From Marinoscillum sp965229915 (GTDB lineage Bacteria; Bacteroidota; Bacteroidia; Cytophagales; Cyclobacteriaceae), in contig NZ_CBDDJZ010000001.1 of the NCBI RefSeq assembly GCF_965229915.1, positions 4,712,001 to 4,776,000 on the forward strand: a stretch of 64,000 nucleotides of DNA, written 5' to 3'. This document shows positions 33,560 to 42,869 of this stretch, piece after piece. Below the pieces are notes generated by a model. It did not search any database. It saw nothing but the letters and a program-made list of their open reading frames with translations, and was not told where the DNA came from. Made by a program: the position numbers and the translations under genes. The first letter of the stretch is position 1. Each line of letters opens with the position of its first letter.

Positions 33560-36500
33560 ATGAACTCTACACCGCTAATAGCCACACTTTTACTGATATG
33601 TTCCACAGCTTTTGGTCAGACTACACGGTTTGTCAGTACTACCGGTACTGACACTGGAGACTGCTCGGATTCGGGTTCTCCCTGCCAAACGATCAACTTT
33701 GCCATTGCACAAGCCACTGATGGTGATGTAGTAAAACTTGGTGCGGGCACATATGCCAGCGCTACCGTTGACAAACGTATTACTCTTCGAGGGAAAGGGT
33801 ATCAGACCTCCGTTTCCGGCTTGTCTATTTCCGCACCTCTATCGGGCTCGTCCTATGTTTATGTACGTGATTTGACAGTGTCAGGAGGTAGTGTCGGGAT
33901 TGCCATAGCGACTTCATTCGTTCACCTGGATAGTTTGGATGTTTCAGGTCACAGTAGTCGCAATATCAACGTGGATGCATCAGGAAGTATCTCGGATTTG
34001 ATCATTGAGAAATGTAAGCTCAACAATGGAGGTACGGGACTGTGGATAGATGAAACAACTTCTCTCGATGGGCTCACAATGACAGGAACTGAGCTGAACG
34101 GCAATGAATTTGGCTTCTATAGCCAGCTGGGTAACAGCACGTCCAATACGATGTTAGAGAATGTGGTTATTCGGAATTGCACTTTTAATCACAATGACCG
34201 AAAGGGGATTTACTGTGAAAAACTATCGGATGCAGTGATGGAAAATATCTCGGTCATAGGCAGTGGAGTAGACCCCACATATGCGTTCAACAATGGCATA
34301 GATATCAATCTCAAATGGCAAGCCTACAGCAATATTGAAATCCGCAATTCCAGGGTACTGGGGTGTGGTGATTTAGGTCCAAATAACTCGGGCACTAGTC
34401 CAGAAAACAGGCGCTCCACGGCTATTGCCATAAAAGCCAGAACGGATGCTGGATCTTACAACAGCGACCCTGCTTCTTTGTCTAATGTGACTTTGGATGG
34501 AGTAATCATTGATGGATTGGCTACAGATTTGAGATTTGGTGAGATGGGCAAACTGGACAACACTGGTATCGATATGTCCACTGTCACTGTAACAAATTGC
34601 TCGTTGGCAAGTGATGACATAGCAGGATTACTCAATGAAGAAATCACGAATACTTTGACCGTTAGTCATAATTATTGGGGAGGAGGTACACCCAGTCCTG
34701 GAACTGACTTATTCACTATAACTGGTTCCAACATCGCTCAATCAAATGAGTTGGCTAATCTAATTGTCGATGAGTCTAACAATGCCTACGCTGATTTTGC
34801 CAGTGCCTTAGCTGGTGTAGCGGCTTCTGGTACCATCAAAAACATTCCTCAAGGCTTGATAACTGGGACCACTACCATCAATAAGAACGTGACACTAAGT
34901 GTGCCAGGAGCTGGACTGCTGGACAGTACCAATAGCCTGGTCTCTTTTGCCGACTTAATGGTCTCAGGAGGTGTGCTCACACTGATGGGAGATGTGGAGG
35001 TTACGGGCACACTCACACTCGAGGATGATGTCATATTAGGAGATTATACTGGGTCTGCTGGGTCAGTCATTGTAAATAGTGGCGGCTCCATTCAGGATGG
35101 AGTGGCTATGGCGGCTGATGGCACCACAGTCACAGTAGCCAGCGGGACTTTTTCAGAAAATAGCATTTACATAGACAGATCCATCAGCCTGAATGGTGCC
35201 AATGCAGGGACCGCCGCAAGTGGCTCGCGTAGTGCCGAAACGATCATCGAACCTTCCAGCAGTAGTAATGGGTTGTTTCTGGATACGGACAATGTAGCCA
35301 TTGATGGATTTGAGCTTGGTCAGAGTAATCTACTCACTGGGGTTGTCTCAGATGGATTTACCGATATTACAATCACCAATTCCATCATCAATACTGACTC
35401 CATTGGGATCTATATCAATGATGCGACCACAGGTGCCATCACGATTTCACAGAATCAGATTAACACTAGTGGTTTTGTGGGTCCCAGTCTTTCAGGTCTT
35501 ACTTCGGGGATTTCATTAAGCGGGCTGACTTCTTCAGTAGACGTGGATGTTAATGACAATGCCGTCGATGGCGGCACCTATGGGCTATTGGTTTTCGATT
35601 GTGCGAGTTCCGCTCCGCTGAGCGTATCCAATCTGGAGGTGACCAATTTGATACAAGGGGTTTTGGTTTCAGCTACCAATGGTACATATGAGCAGCCTAA
35701 CTCACTGACCATAGATGGACTCAATGCCACTGCTTTTGATGAACCAGGAGGAGGAATTACCAACATTCCTCAAACAGGGGTCTACATATACACCAATGGC
35801 AGTGCCACCCTCTCAGATGTTCAAGACGTAACCATTACTAACTCTGCCATCAGCGGTACCGGTAGTACCACTTCGGACTATGCAGGGATCATTTGTGGAG
35901 ACTTTTCGGGAGTTCTTGGTGGCACCATTCAGGATATTACTATATCAGGAACTACCGTGGAGAACAACCTGAACAGAGGTATCTATGTAAGAGGACGAAA
36001 TACAACGGCAAGCCTGAGTGATGTCACATTCACTGAAAATGGTGCTGATCCCACGGGCTCTGGTGGTAACCCAGGATTTCACTTGGTGGTAAGAAATGAC
36101 GCGGTAGTGGATGTGACCAATAGCGTGTTTACTAATCCAACTAGTCAGACCTCCGATCAGTTTGATGGATTGAGTTTACAGACAGGTAGTACCTTGACTA
36201 TTACCAATTCACGATTCAACCAGAATGGAAATGGTTCTCTGGCAACAACATCTGGGATTGATCTCTCAGGGAACTACCTTGGGTCGACAGATGAAGCTGA
36301 TCTTAGTACCTGGATCAATGCGGGATGTGATTACACTCCATATCTTGGTAGTGGCACTGATTCAGATCCCGGAACAGATGGTTTTCAGGGAGATTTTGGT
36401 AATCTCTATGTGACCAACCTGGGGAGTCAAACTGGATCTACTGAGCGAGTGCAGGAGGCCCATGATCTGGCTGATATAAGTGGAACTGTCAGTCTCAACC

Positions 36501-37675
36501 TGGATGACTTTTCAGAATCATTGACTGTAAGTAAAAATCTCACACTGTCGCCACTGTCCAACTCCTCCGATACAGTTTCACTGGATAATTTGACCATGAA
36601 CGGTTCTTCTATTAGTCTGACCTTGGATGCAAACCTTAGGATCTCGTCCTCAATCACCTTTACAGATGGTACTATTGATGTGACTAACGGAGCTTTGATT
36701 CTGGCTCCAGCGGTGCCTGATCCAGTGGAGAGTAGCAGTTCCAGACTCATGGGAAGCATGGTACTGGAACCTAGAACTATTGGTACTGGATCACTGGATA
36801 TACTTGGAGTATCCATAAGTGTTGGGGGTGATGATATGGGTATGATCAGCATTTCCAGAGAGACTGGTCCAGGTGCCGTAGTTACGAGCGGAGTGAACAA
36901 TTCCATTGCTGTGCAATGGCAGATAGATGTCGATACAGAACCGGCCGCTGGCAGAGATGTGGGGTTCACCTGGTTGTCAGATTTTGATAATGGACTGGAC
37001 GTGTCCAATCTGCAGCTGTTCAAGAATAGTGGCTCTGGCTGGTTAGATATAGATGATCCACAGGATGTTTCTAGCAGTGATCCCAGGGTATTTGCTCCTA
37101 TTACCACCACCACCTTCTCCTCATGGACGATGGCTGAGGGAGGAACCGTTTTGCCAATTGAGCTATTGTATTTTAAAGCTAAGAAAACAGCGGGAATCGT
37201 AGCGTTGGAATGGGCTACTGCCAGTGAAAGAAATACTTCCCATTTCGAACTGGAGCGCAAGCTTGATGGTGGAGAATTTGTGTCGATTGCGGAGGTAGAA
37301 GCAGTTGGAGAGTCGAAAACCAAGCAAGTATACACTTGTCAAGACCGATACAGTTTTTTGGATGATGAAGCCTTTTATCGATTAAAAAGCGTGGACTTTG
37401 ATGGCTTTACTGAGATTTTTGATGCTATTCGTGTGGGGGACTTCATATCGTCTCAGGTCGTGAAGCTCTATCCTAACCCAACCTCAGACTATGTTGTGGT
37501 GCGCCAGAGATCTTATGATCAGTATGCCGTGATTTCAATGGCTGGAAAGCAGGTAATTGGAGGGGTGTTAAATGAAGAACGAATTGACCTTAGAAGCTTA
37601 CCAGCAGGAAATTACATCATTCGACTGTCAGGAAAAGACGTTGGTGACTTTACTACCGTATTGGTCAAAGAGTAG
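33560..37675 (+). CDS. giant secreted beta-helix protein with T9SS sorting domain
   Basis: 1371 residues, signal peptide ending FGQ. The body is a series of right-handed parallel beta-helix (pectate-lyase-like) modules rich in Ser, Thr, Asn and Asp. Module 1 (about 22-375) begins like DUF1565 (FVSTTGTDTGDC, GDVVKLGAGTY) and ends HNYWGGG. Module 2 (about 395-905) starts YADFASALAGVA and ends SGNYLGS. A shorter third block (about 930-1080) starts YVTNLGSQTGS. Next come a beta domain (about 1085-1190), an fn3-like pre-CTD (IELLYFKAKKTAGIVALEW) and a T9SS type A domain (LYPNPTSDYVVV ... LPAGNYIIRL). It is likely a surface adhesin or glycan-binding/cleaving protein; no lyase active site is evident. 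The 3' end overlaps the SIR2-like gene by 11 bases. Confidence 0.88.
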   Translation: MNSTPLIATLLLICSTAFGQTTRFVSTTGTDTGDCSDSGSPCQTINFAIAQATDGDVVKLGAGTYASATVDKRITLRGKGYQTSVSGLSISAPLSGSSYVYVRDLTVSGGSVGIAIATSFVHLDSLDVSGHSSRNINVDASGSISDLIIEKCKLNNGGTGLWIDETTSLDGLTMTGTELNGNEFGFYSQLGNSTSNTMLENVVIRNCTFNHNDRKGIYCEKLSDAVMENISVIGSGVDPTYAFNNGIDINLKWQAYSNIEIRNSRVLGCGDLGPNNSGTSPENRRSTAIAIKARTDAGSYNSDPASLSNVTLDGVIIDGLATDLRFGEMGKLDNTGIDMSTVTVTNCSLASDDIAGLLNEEITNTLTVSHNYWGGGTPSPGTDLFTITGSNIAQSNELANLIVDESNNAYADFASALAGVAASGTIKNIPQGLITGTTTINKNVTLSVPGAGLLDSTNSLVSFADLMVSGGVLTLMGDVEVTGTLTLEDDVILGDYTGSAGSVIVNSGGSIQDGVAMAADGTTVTVASGTFSENSIYIDRSISLNGANAGTAASGSRSAETIIEPSSSSNGLFLDTDNVAIDGFELGQSNLLTGVVSDGFTDITITNSIINTDSIGIYINDATTGAITISQNQINTSGFVGPSLSGLTSGISLSGLTSSVDVDVNDNAVDGGTYGLLVFDCASSAPLSVSNLEVTNLIQGVLVSATNGTYEQPNSLTIDGLNATAFDEPGGGITNIPQTGVYIYTNGSATLSDVQDVTITNSAISGTGSTTSDYAGIICGDFSGVLGGTIQDITISGTTVENNLNRGIYVRGRNTTASLSDVTFTENGADPTGSGGNPGFHLVVRNDAVVDVTNSVFTNPTSQTSDQFDGLSLQTGSTLTITNSRFNQNGNGSLATTSGIDLSGNYLGSTDEADLSTWINAGCDYTPYLGSGTDSDPGTDGFQGDFGNLYVTNLGSQTGSTERVQEAHDLADISGTVSLNLDDFSESLTVSKNLTLSPLSNSSDTVSLDNLTMNGSSISLTLDANLRISSSITFTDGTIDVTNGALILAPAVPDPVESSSSRLMGSMVLEPRTIGTGSLDILGVSISVGGDDMGMISISRETGPGAVVTSGVNNSIAVQWQIDVDTEPAAGRDVGFTWLSDFDNGLDVSNLQLFKNSGSGWLDIDDPQDVSSSDPRVFAPITTTTFSSWTMAEGGTVLPIELLYFKAKKTAGIVALEWATASERNTSHFELERKLDGGEFVSIAEVEAVGESKTKQVYTCQDRYSFLDDEAFYRLKSVDFDGFTEIFDAIRVGDFISSQVVKLYPNPTSDYVVVRQRSYDQYAVISMAGKQVIGGVLNEERIDLRSLPAGNYIIRLSGKDVGDFTTVLVKE

Positions 37676-38519
37676 CGTAAAGATCATCGAAGCTATCTAC
37701 ACTGTGGAAAGTTACTCCTAGAGTCTCCAATAGGTTTTTGACGTCAGGTTTTGCATTGCCTACACTTACGTAGTGCATGTCTAGTGTGTCTTGTTCCAGA
37801 AAATCCCTGAAATACTTTTTGCGTTCGATAAGGAGCCAGCGAAGAAACGTCTCATGCGCTCCATATCCGAAACCCACGATGATTATGGGCAGTTCAAACC
37901 AGATATCCAGCCATGTGTCAGATACTTGTCTACGGTTTTGGTTTCGCCTGAGGTGTTGATAACGAACTTTGGATATGCTGCGGGCTCGCTCCACACTACC
38001 CATGTAATCAGTTAGCCCCAGACGAATGCTGTCCTTGTAGCGCACATCTCCGTGGATCTTCCAGATACCAAAGCCACTGGTTGGGTGGTTCAGTTTGTTC
38101 GTTGCATAATAAGATTTCCATGGATAAAACCTGGTAAAACCTTTGGTAGAGGTATGATGTAGCTGGGCGTGTATGGAATCCTCAAAAGCCGTATCAAAGT
38201 TAGTTGTCAACACAGGAGAATCAGTTTCCCTTGCGAGCTGCATCAAGGCCCGATGCGTGGATAGGTCAGAAGATTTTTTTAGTGCGAGTTGTTTAACAAT
38301 CCTTGGTTTGATGGCCAGGTGATCTTTGGCAGTGAGCTCTACCAGGTCATACACTTCGGTATAGGACAAACCTTTCAGGGCAAATGCTACATTCTTGTCA
38401 CCGGCAGCTCTCAGCAGATTGGTCCATGAGGGCATGATCTGGCTGTAGAGATTTGGTCCATTTCCAATTAAGAAAGCAGCCTTTCTATACTTGCTTCTGA
38501 GTGCTGATAGGATTTTCAT
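37665..38519 (-). CDS. SIR2-like domain protein
   Basis: A 284-residue protein with the NAD-binding features of the SIR2_2-type family: FLIGNGPN (GNG at 19-21 in place of GAG), TTNFDTAFE with Asn107, and KIHGD with His156, i.e. the catalytic Asn-His pair is kept, then VGFGYG (215-220). There are no zinc-binding Cys pairs, so it is not a classical deacetylase; related proteins are NAD-degrading effectors in anti-phage systems (Thoeris, DSR, SIR2-HerA). No partner gene of those systems is adjacent, so a defence role is only possible. It follows the regulatory-domain gene by 24 bases on the same strand. Confidence 0.82.
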   Translation of the reverse strand: MKILSALRSKYRKAAFLIGNGPNLYSQIMPSWTNLLRAAGDKNVAFALKGLSYTEVYDLVELTAKDHLAIKPRIVKQLALKKSSDLSTHRALMQLARETDSPVLTTNFDTAFEDSIHAQLHHTSTKGFTRFYPWKSYYATNKLNHPTSGFGIWKIHGDVRYKDSIRLGLTDYMGSVERARSISKVRYQHLRRNQNRRQVSDTWLDIWFELPIIIVGFGYGAHETFLRWLLIERKKYFRDFLEQDTLDMHYVSVGNAKPDVKNLLETLGVTFHSVDSFDDLYATL

Positions 38520-38543
38520 TAAGGCTAAAATTAAGAATACCTG

Positions 38544-39185
38544 TCAGTTATCCTTTTTCAGTTGAAAGATTATTTGTGAAGAATCATTGAGTATGGGTCT
38601 TTTAGGATAGAAGAACCTGGGAGGATTTTGAAGGGTTCTAAGGGATTTGATGAGACCCTTTGATGGATTGCTAGAGAGTATGCTGACTCCCTGTGGTCCC
38701 TGGATAAACTGGTAGTAGTTATCGGTGCTATTCATGGTAGTGACGTACCCTGATAAGTACATTACAGTCGACAGCTTGGTATTACGAATGGTTGTTTGTT
38801 CCTCTTGGGTGGGTTGAACATTATTTTTGATCAATTCTTCTTTAAATCGCTCTTCTGATGGGATTGAGCCAATCTGTACTTCGTTCAGATAGTGAGTAGC
38901 AGGAGTTAAGTACACGATGAGCGTATCATTTTGTACTTCACTTGATGTGATTTTAGTAGTGTAATAATTGACATGGGTGGTGATTAACGTGTCATATGAA
39001 CCAAGCAGCATTTTGAATCTACCTTCCATGGTGGTGATAGTGCCTCTTTGCTTCGTGTACACATGTGCGAACGGGATGGGTTCATGGGTTGTAGCATCCA
39101 ACAGTTGCCCGATCACCGTTTTAGGATCTTGCGGGAAAGAAGTACTGCAGATGACTACCCACATGAATAGAAAATGTGCAAGCAT
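38544..39185 (-). CDS. carboxypeptidase-regulatory-like domain protein
   Basis: Exported protein. The ATG at 39185 gives a hydrophobic signal (LAHFLFMWVVICSTSFPQ); the longer frame to 39323 adds a charged stretch crossing a terminator and is unlikely. Next is a CarboxypepD_reg-like beta sandwich (TVIGQLLDATTHEPIPFAHV, TTMEGRFKM), then a region with EVQIGSIPSEERFKEELIKN as in Bacteroidota 'carboxypeptidase-like regulatory' proteins that lack a TonB barrel. About 213 residues. Role unknown. It may be co-transcribed with the SIR2-like gene, which is 24 bases downstream. Confidence 0.75.
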   Translation of the reverse strand: MLAHFLFMWVVICSTSFPQDPKTVIGQLLDATTHEPIPFAHVYTKQRGTITTMEGRFKMLLGSYDTLITTHVNYYTTKITSSEVQNDTLIVYLTPATHYLNEVQIGSIPSEERFKEELIKNNVQPTQEEQTTIRNTKLSTVMYLSGYVTTMNSTDNYYQFIQGPQGVSILSSNPSKGLIKSLRTLQNPPRFFYPKRPILNDSSQIIFQLKKDN

Positions 39186-39295
39186 GATCAAACCTAGTGA
39201 AGTGGAGACTAGAACTACTGTTGATTCATTCTTTTTAACGTTTTGATGGCTCGTTTGGCATTTTTTAACCTGGTTGAGTTTCAATAAACAGAATA

Positions 39296-39320
39296 AAAAA
39301 GCGCTACACGAGCGCTTTTT
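39296..39320. terminator. symmetric terminator hairpin
   Basis: A perfect palindrome with A-run, AGCGCT, loop ACACG, AGCGCT and T-run. It overlaps the last codons and stop of the minus-strand DHFR-like gene (stop at 39304-39306). On the minus strand it should terminate that gene; the symmetry allows termination in both directions. Confidence 0.8.
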
Positions 39321-39864
39321 CATTCACATAATGGAGTTGGAAATGGATCATCTGAACACCATTTTCATAATCTACTCGATGGCACTGTGTCAACTCCAAA
39401 CCTTCACAGCATCCGTCAAACAAATGAATTCCAGTTCCCAAAAGAATGGGGTTTTGTTTCAAGATGAGCTCGTCTATCAGGTGATTCCTCATAAGAAACC
39501 TGGCCAGTTGACCTCCACCACATAAATAGATAGGAGATCCTATTTCGTTTTTGAGATCCTGCACGGTATTTAGCAACTCATGAGTCCGCACCACTTTTAC
39601 CTGCTCGTGACAATCATCAAAATGAAGTGTGTCAGAGACAATGTAATGTTTCATGTGAGGGTAAGCCGGCTGACCAGGCTTTAACCCAAATTGATAACCG
39701 TATTCATAGGTGTTTCTTCCCATGATGGTGGTGTCATAGTCCTTGAGTTGGTTGAGATAGTCAGTGACATGCTCACCAGAGTTCAAAAAACCGTCAGTAC
39801 TTCCATTAGGATGAGCTATGAAGCCGTCGAGTGAGGTGGCTACATGATATATGATTGATCGCAT
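39304..39864 (-). CDS. dihydrofolate reductase-like (RibD C-terminal domain) protein
   Basis: A 186-residue member of the RibD_C/YyaP-YwjB group: an opening SIIYHVATSLDGFIAHPNGS, TTIMGRNTYEYG, IYLCGGGQLARFLM and DELILKQNPILLGTG. These are the NADPH-binding and substrate-side blocks of bacterial 'dihydrofolate reductase family' proteins, whose true substrates are mostly unknown. It is not the housekeeping FolA. Single gene; its last codons form part of a terminator stem. Confidence 0.9.
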   Translation of the reverse strand: MRSIIYHVATSLDGFIAHPNGSTDGFLNSGEHVTDYLNQLKDYDTTIMGRNTYEYGYQFGLKPGQPAYPHMKHYIVSDTLHFDDCHEQVKVVRTHELLNTVQDLKNEIGSPIYLCGGGQLARFLMRNHLIDELILKQNPILLGTGIHLFDGCCEGLELTQCHRVDYENGVQMIHFQLHYVNEKALV

Positions 39865-40099
39865 TGATTCGATAGTTAAATGAAAAAATAGATAGGAGGG
39901 ACAAACCCTGATTGGAGGTGTCTAATACACTCATGATTTCGAGAAGTTAGATTTAATAAATAGTAAGAAGTATCAGGATCAATAAGACCCTGCACCATTC
40001 AGTTGCCTGAAGAAAGTGAAGCTAATCTGGAGTAGAGCACTCCGTTCCGAATGTGGATTAAAGAATCATTTGGTAAATATAATAATTCTTGTTGATTGA

Positions 40100-40444
40100 T
40101 CATTTCTTCTCATTTTCAGCTATTCTAAACTTCACAATCCTCTGGATAAGCGCTTTAGGCAGAGGTTCGCTAAGTGGAAACTGAACACTGCCTTTGGCGC
40201 CTTTGTAAGCAGACAACTCCTTAGCAAATACCTGAATACCTGATGGGGCAGGATAGAAGCCAATGTGATTTTTGAAGCCACCGTAGTGTACCAGATTTTT
40301 ACCCTTGAGTTTGAATGTAGGAATCCCGTAATTGATGACTTCATCGCAATCCGGTGCTACCTCCTTGATGATCTGATGTATTTCTAGCAGTTTTTCCTGA
40401 ACTGGTGGTTCAAAACCCTTGATGTATTCGTCGATCGTTTTCAT
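40100..40444 (-). CDS. DUF1801 family protein (YdhG/Fra-like fold)
   Basis: A 114-residue protein of the DUF1801 family (frataxin-like fold, sometimes annotated as iron chaperone). Recognised by YIKGFEPPVQEKLLEIHQII, CDEVINYGIPTFKLKGKNLV, HIGFYPAPSGIQVF and KGSVQFPLSEPLPKALIQRI. The ATG at 40444 is preferred, with 40453 as an alternative three codons upstream. No partner. An ordinary gene. Confidence 0.88.
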   Translation of the reverse strand: MKTIDEYIKGFEPPVQEKLLEIHQIIKEVAPDCDEVINYGIPTFKLKGKNLVHYGGFKNHIGFYPAPSGIQVFAKELSAYKGAKGSVQFPLSEPLPKALIQRIVKFRIAENEKK

Positions 40445-40554
40445 GAGCTTCATTTCATTTGATTAAATTAATCAAAGTTATTTATCCGAAAGGTGCGATG
40501 CTGTCCGTAAAAACGACGTTCTGAAGAGGTGAATACGACAAACGACTTTCATAA

Positions 40555-41067
40555 GTGGATCTAGAGCAAGCAATCAAACTCATACAATTTAAGACCGTAA
40601 ACCCAATACAGCATTGGGCTGACCTGGGATGTGGTGCGGGTACTTTTACCTATGCGCTGGCTACCTTGCTTCGACCTGGGAGTACGATTTACGCAGTAGA
40701 TCGTGAGATCCACCTCATGACCAATCCATATGATGAGGTGACTATCTCATTTATTGAAATGGATTTTGTCAATAATCTACATCGATTGCCAGATCTACAT
40801 GGAATACTAATGGCCAATTCTTTGCATTTCGTTGAAAGTAAAAAGTCCTTCTTGCAGTCGGTAAAAAAGAAGTTGGTACTAGGTGACCCACGTTTACTGG
40901 TAGTGGAATATGAGACGAATCAGTCAAATCCCTGGGTACCATATCCCATCAGGTTTAAAGAGCTGAAGGCACTAATGACCGAAATAGGCGCAAAAGAGGT
41001 GCATCGTATAGGTGAAGTACCTTCCAGATACCATGGTACGATGTATGCTGCTATGGTTCGGTTTTAA
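40555..41067 (+). CDS. class I SAM-dependent methyltransferase
   Basis: A 170-residue methyltransferase. Motif I ADLGCGAGTFTYALA and an acidic loop after VDREIHL, then ANSLHFVE, are visible. It starts at a GTG (40555) with no in-frame ATG upstream; the early position of motif I supports this. Substrate unknown. Its stop overlaps the convergent HIRAN gene by 4 bases. Confidence 0.85.
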   Translation: MDLEQAIKLIQFKTVNPIQHWADLGCGAGTFTYALATLLRPGSTIYAVDREIHLMTNPYDEVTISFIEMDFVNNLHRLPDLHGILMANSLHFVESKKSFLQSVKKKLVLGDPRLLVVEYETNQSNPWVPYPIRFKELKALMTEIGAKEVHRIGEVPSRYHGTMYAAMVRF

Positions 41068-41405
41068 CTCACCAGTTCGATCCGTATTCCTACACCGAGC
41101 ATTTTTTCACCATTGACCCACAAGGCTTTGCACGAGATGTCGGTCTGATTGACTATGGCGGGCTTTACTTTTTCTGCCAGTTCAGCTTTCAAAAAACCAA
41201 TCTGCCGTCTGTTTTTGGACAATACTTTGATGGCATTTTCGTCAAACTCATTTTCTGGGTCCAGTTCCAGGTACAATGGGTCATCTTCCTGCACCTCCTG
41301 AGCGATGATGTCTTGTCGCAGGGTACCATCAGCATTGGCGTGCGAAACACCTACTACTTTGGACTCGTAGACAAATGCTGACGGTATGCGAATGATTTTA
41401 GCCAT
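41064..41405 (-). CDS. HIRAN domain protein
   Basis: A 113-residue stand-alone HIRAN domain: SAFVYESKVVGVSHANADG, DPLYLELDPENEFDENAIKV and RRQIGFLKAELAEKV are the family blocks. In HLTF the domain binds 3' DNA ends; stand-alone bacterial versions are proposed to recognise damaged DNA or to be adaptors. The start overlaps the end of the mscS-type gene by 8 bases, so the two form an operon with mscS first. The functional link between a channel and a HIRAN protein is not understood. Confidence 0.88.
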   Translation of the reverse strand: MAKIIRIPSAFVYESKVVGVSHANADGTLRQDIIAQEVQEDDPLYLELDPENEFDENAIKVLSKNRRQIGFLKAELAEKVKPAIVNQTDISCKALWVNGEKMLGVGIRIELVS

Positions 41406-42318
41406 TTTCGTCTTTTTTCAGCTTGAGATGAAGAGGTGAGATCTCATCTCCCCAGTAGATGGTTCTGTGTGGGAAAGGGATCTCAATGCCACTTTGATCG
41501 AATGCAATCTTCAGCCTTTTGTTAAACTCACGACCAACCACCCATTGCTGGATAGGGTAGGTTTTGATACGTGCTTTGATGACCACCGCACTATCACCAA
41601 ACTTGTCGAGCCCGAAGATCTCAATGGGTTCCAGTATTTTCTCCTCAAACTCTTCATCGGCTTGCAGCTTACTTCCTACATCTTTGATGATTTCGATCAC
41701 ACGATCTACATTTTCTTTGTAGGCCACCCCAATGTCAAATACCATAGCGGACCAGTCTTTGGTCATATTAGCCAGAGTGTTGATTTTGCCGGTTTGGAAA
41801 GTGTGTACTACTCCGGACAGGTCCCGCAAAGTGACCGTTCTTAAGTTGATGCCTTCTACCAACCCGCCAGTACCGTTGATCTGTACCACATCACCTGTTC
41901 GTATGCGGTTTTCTAGCAAGAGAAAGAACCCTGATATACCATCTCGTACCAACTCCTGCGCACCAAAGCCTACCGCCAGACCGACTATACCTGCACCGGC
42001 TAGAATTGGTGCTATGTCCATACCCAATTGCTTGAGGAAAATCAGTATAAATACCGCCCATAGGGCAATGATGATTGTTCCCCTGGTGATGTTGATTAAA
42101 GTGGTTGCTCTTTTCTCTTTCTCTACCTGGTTCTCCTCGTCGCTGTGTACTGAAGCGATGATCACTTTTCTCAATCTGCGCAAGATCACTTTCATCAACC
42201 AAAGTGCCATAAAAAAGGTCAGGATGATCAATAGTAATCCAGGTACTGTTTCTATGGCCCAGTTGGTAGCTTTACTAAACAGTGTAGCGTAGAAATCCTC
42301 GTTGAATAATTCTTTCAT
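41398..42318 (-). CDS. small-conductance mechanosensitive channel (MscS family)
   Basis: A 306-residue inner-membrane channel. Hydrophobic helices occur at about 22-45 and 75-97, then the pore helix GAGIVGLAVGFGAQELVRDG with the Gly/Ala pattern of MscS TM3, followed by the beta domain (RTGDVVQINGTGGLVEGINLRTVTLRDLSG, split here by family pattern) and the alpha/beta C-terminal domain. It releases osmolytes on hypo-osmotic shock. First gene of an operon with the HIRAN gene. Confidence 0.93.
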   Translation of the reverse strand: MKELFNEDFYATLFSKATNWAIETVPGLLLIILTFFMALWLMKVILRRLRKVIIASVHSDEENQVEKEKRATTLINITRGTIIIALWAVFILIFLKQLGMDIAPILAGAGIVGLAVGFGAQELVRDGISGFFLLLENRIRTGDVVQINGTGGLVEGINLRTVTLRDLSGVVHTFQTGKINTLANMTKDWSAMVFDIGVAYKENVDRVIEIIKDVGSKLQADEEFEEKILEPIEIFGLDKFGDSAVVIKARIKTYPIQQWVVGREFNKRLKIAFDQSGIEIPFPHRTIYWGDEISPLHLKLKKDENG

Positions 42319-42449
42319 AAGTACAAGTTAACTGACGATTTGATTAGTAATTATATAAAATCTTGAAAGGATGGTTTGAAGATTCATGTGCGTACACTGG
42401 ATTTAGTTTAGGTTTTTCATAAATTTAGAATGAGTTAAATCCATATTTT

Positions 42450-42869
42450 ATGAAAAAGACATTTTTTACTGGTTGTATTGTTGTGATACTATTTTTTGCC
42501 TCTAATGAGGCCTTGGCTCAACGCGAGGGACCCGAAAAGACTCGGGTGCTGCTGGTGGATGATTCCACTCAGGTGCTTTCATATCCAATGGACGTAATGG
42601 GTATCATTACGAACAAATGTTTGGGTTGTCATTCTCCCAATGCACGAGGAGATAAGTCTAAAGAGGCTTTGCAGTGGGTACTACTGCAGAATATGACCGG
42701 AGCTGATCTGGTGGCTAAGCTGGATGAGGTAGTGGAAGTGCTGGAAGAGGGAGAGATGCCCCCGGCTAAAATGATCGAGAAGTATCCTCAGATGAAGCTT
42801 AGTGAGGCAGAAGTTGCCTTGCTGAAAGAATGGGCTGAGAGTTCACTAAATTCGGCGATGGGTGAATAA
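42450..42869 (+). CDS. haem-binding-domain protein, first of pair
   Basis: Exported, 139 residues, signal peptide ending ALAQ. It contains a single CxxCH (CLGCH) as in c-type cytochromes, and EEGEMPPAKM with SEAEVALLKEWA, matching the Bacteroidota 'haem-binding domain' (Haem_bd) family. One covalently bound haem in the periplasm is expected; electron partner unknown. Overlaps the next gene by 8 bases, so translation is coupled. Confidence 0.85.
   Translation: MKKTFFTGCIVVILFFASNEALAQREGPEKTRVLLVDDSTQVLSYPMDVMGIITNKCLGCHSPNARGDKSKEALQWVLLQNMTGADLVAKLDEVVEVLEEGEMPPAKMIEKYPQMKLSEAEVALLKEWAESSLNSAMGE

Noticed and set aside
36427..37335. 302-residue open frame on the minus strand inside the beta-helix protein gene
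   Set aside because: It is low-complexity Ser/Pro/Leu text mirrored from the Ser/Thr/Asp-rich coding strand, matches no family pattern, and the plus-strand gene is certain.
37665..39864. possible defence island around the SIR2-like gene
   Set aside because: Neighbours (CarboxypepD_reg protein, DHFR-like, DUF1801) are not defence genes and no mobility genes are present; only the SIR2-like gene itself remains of interest.
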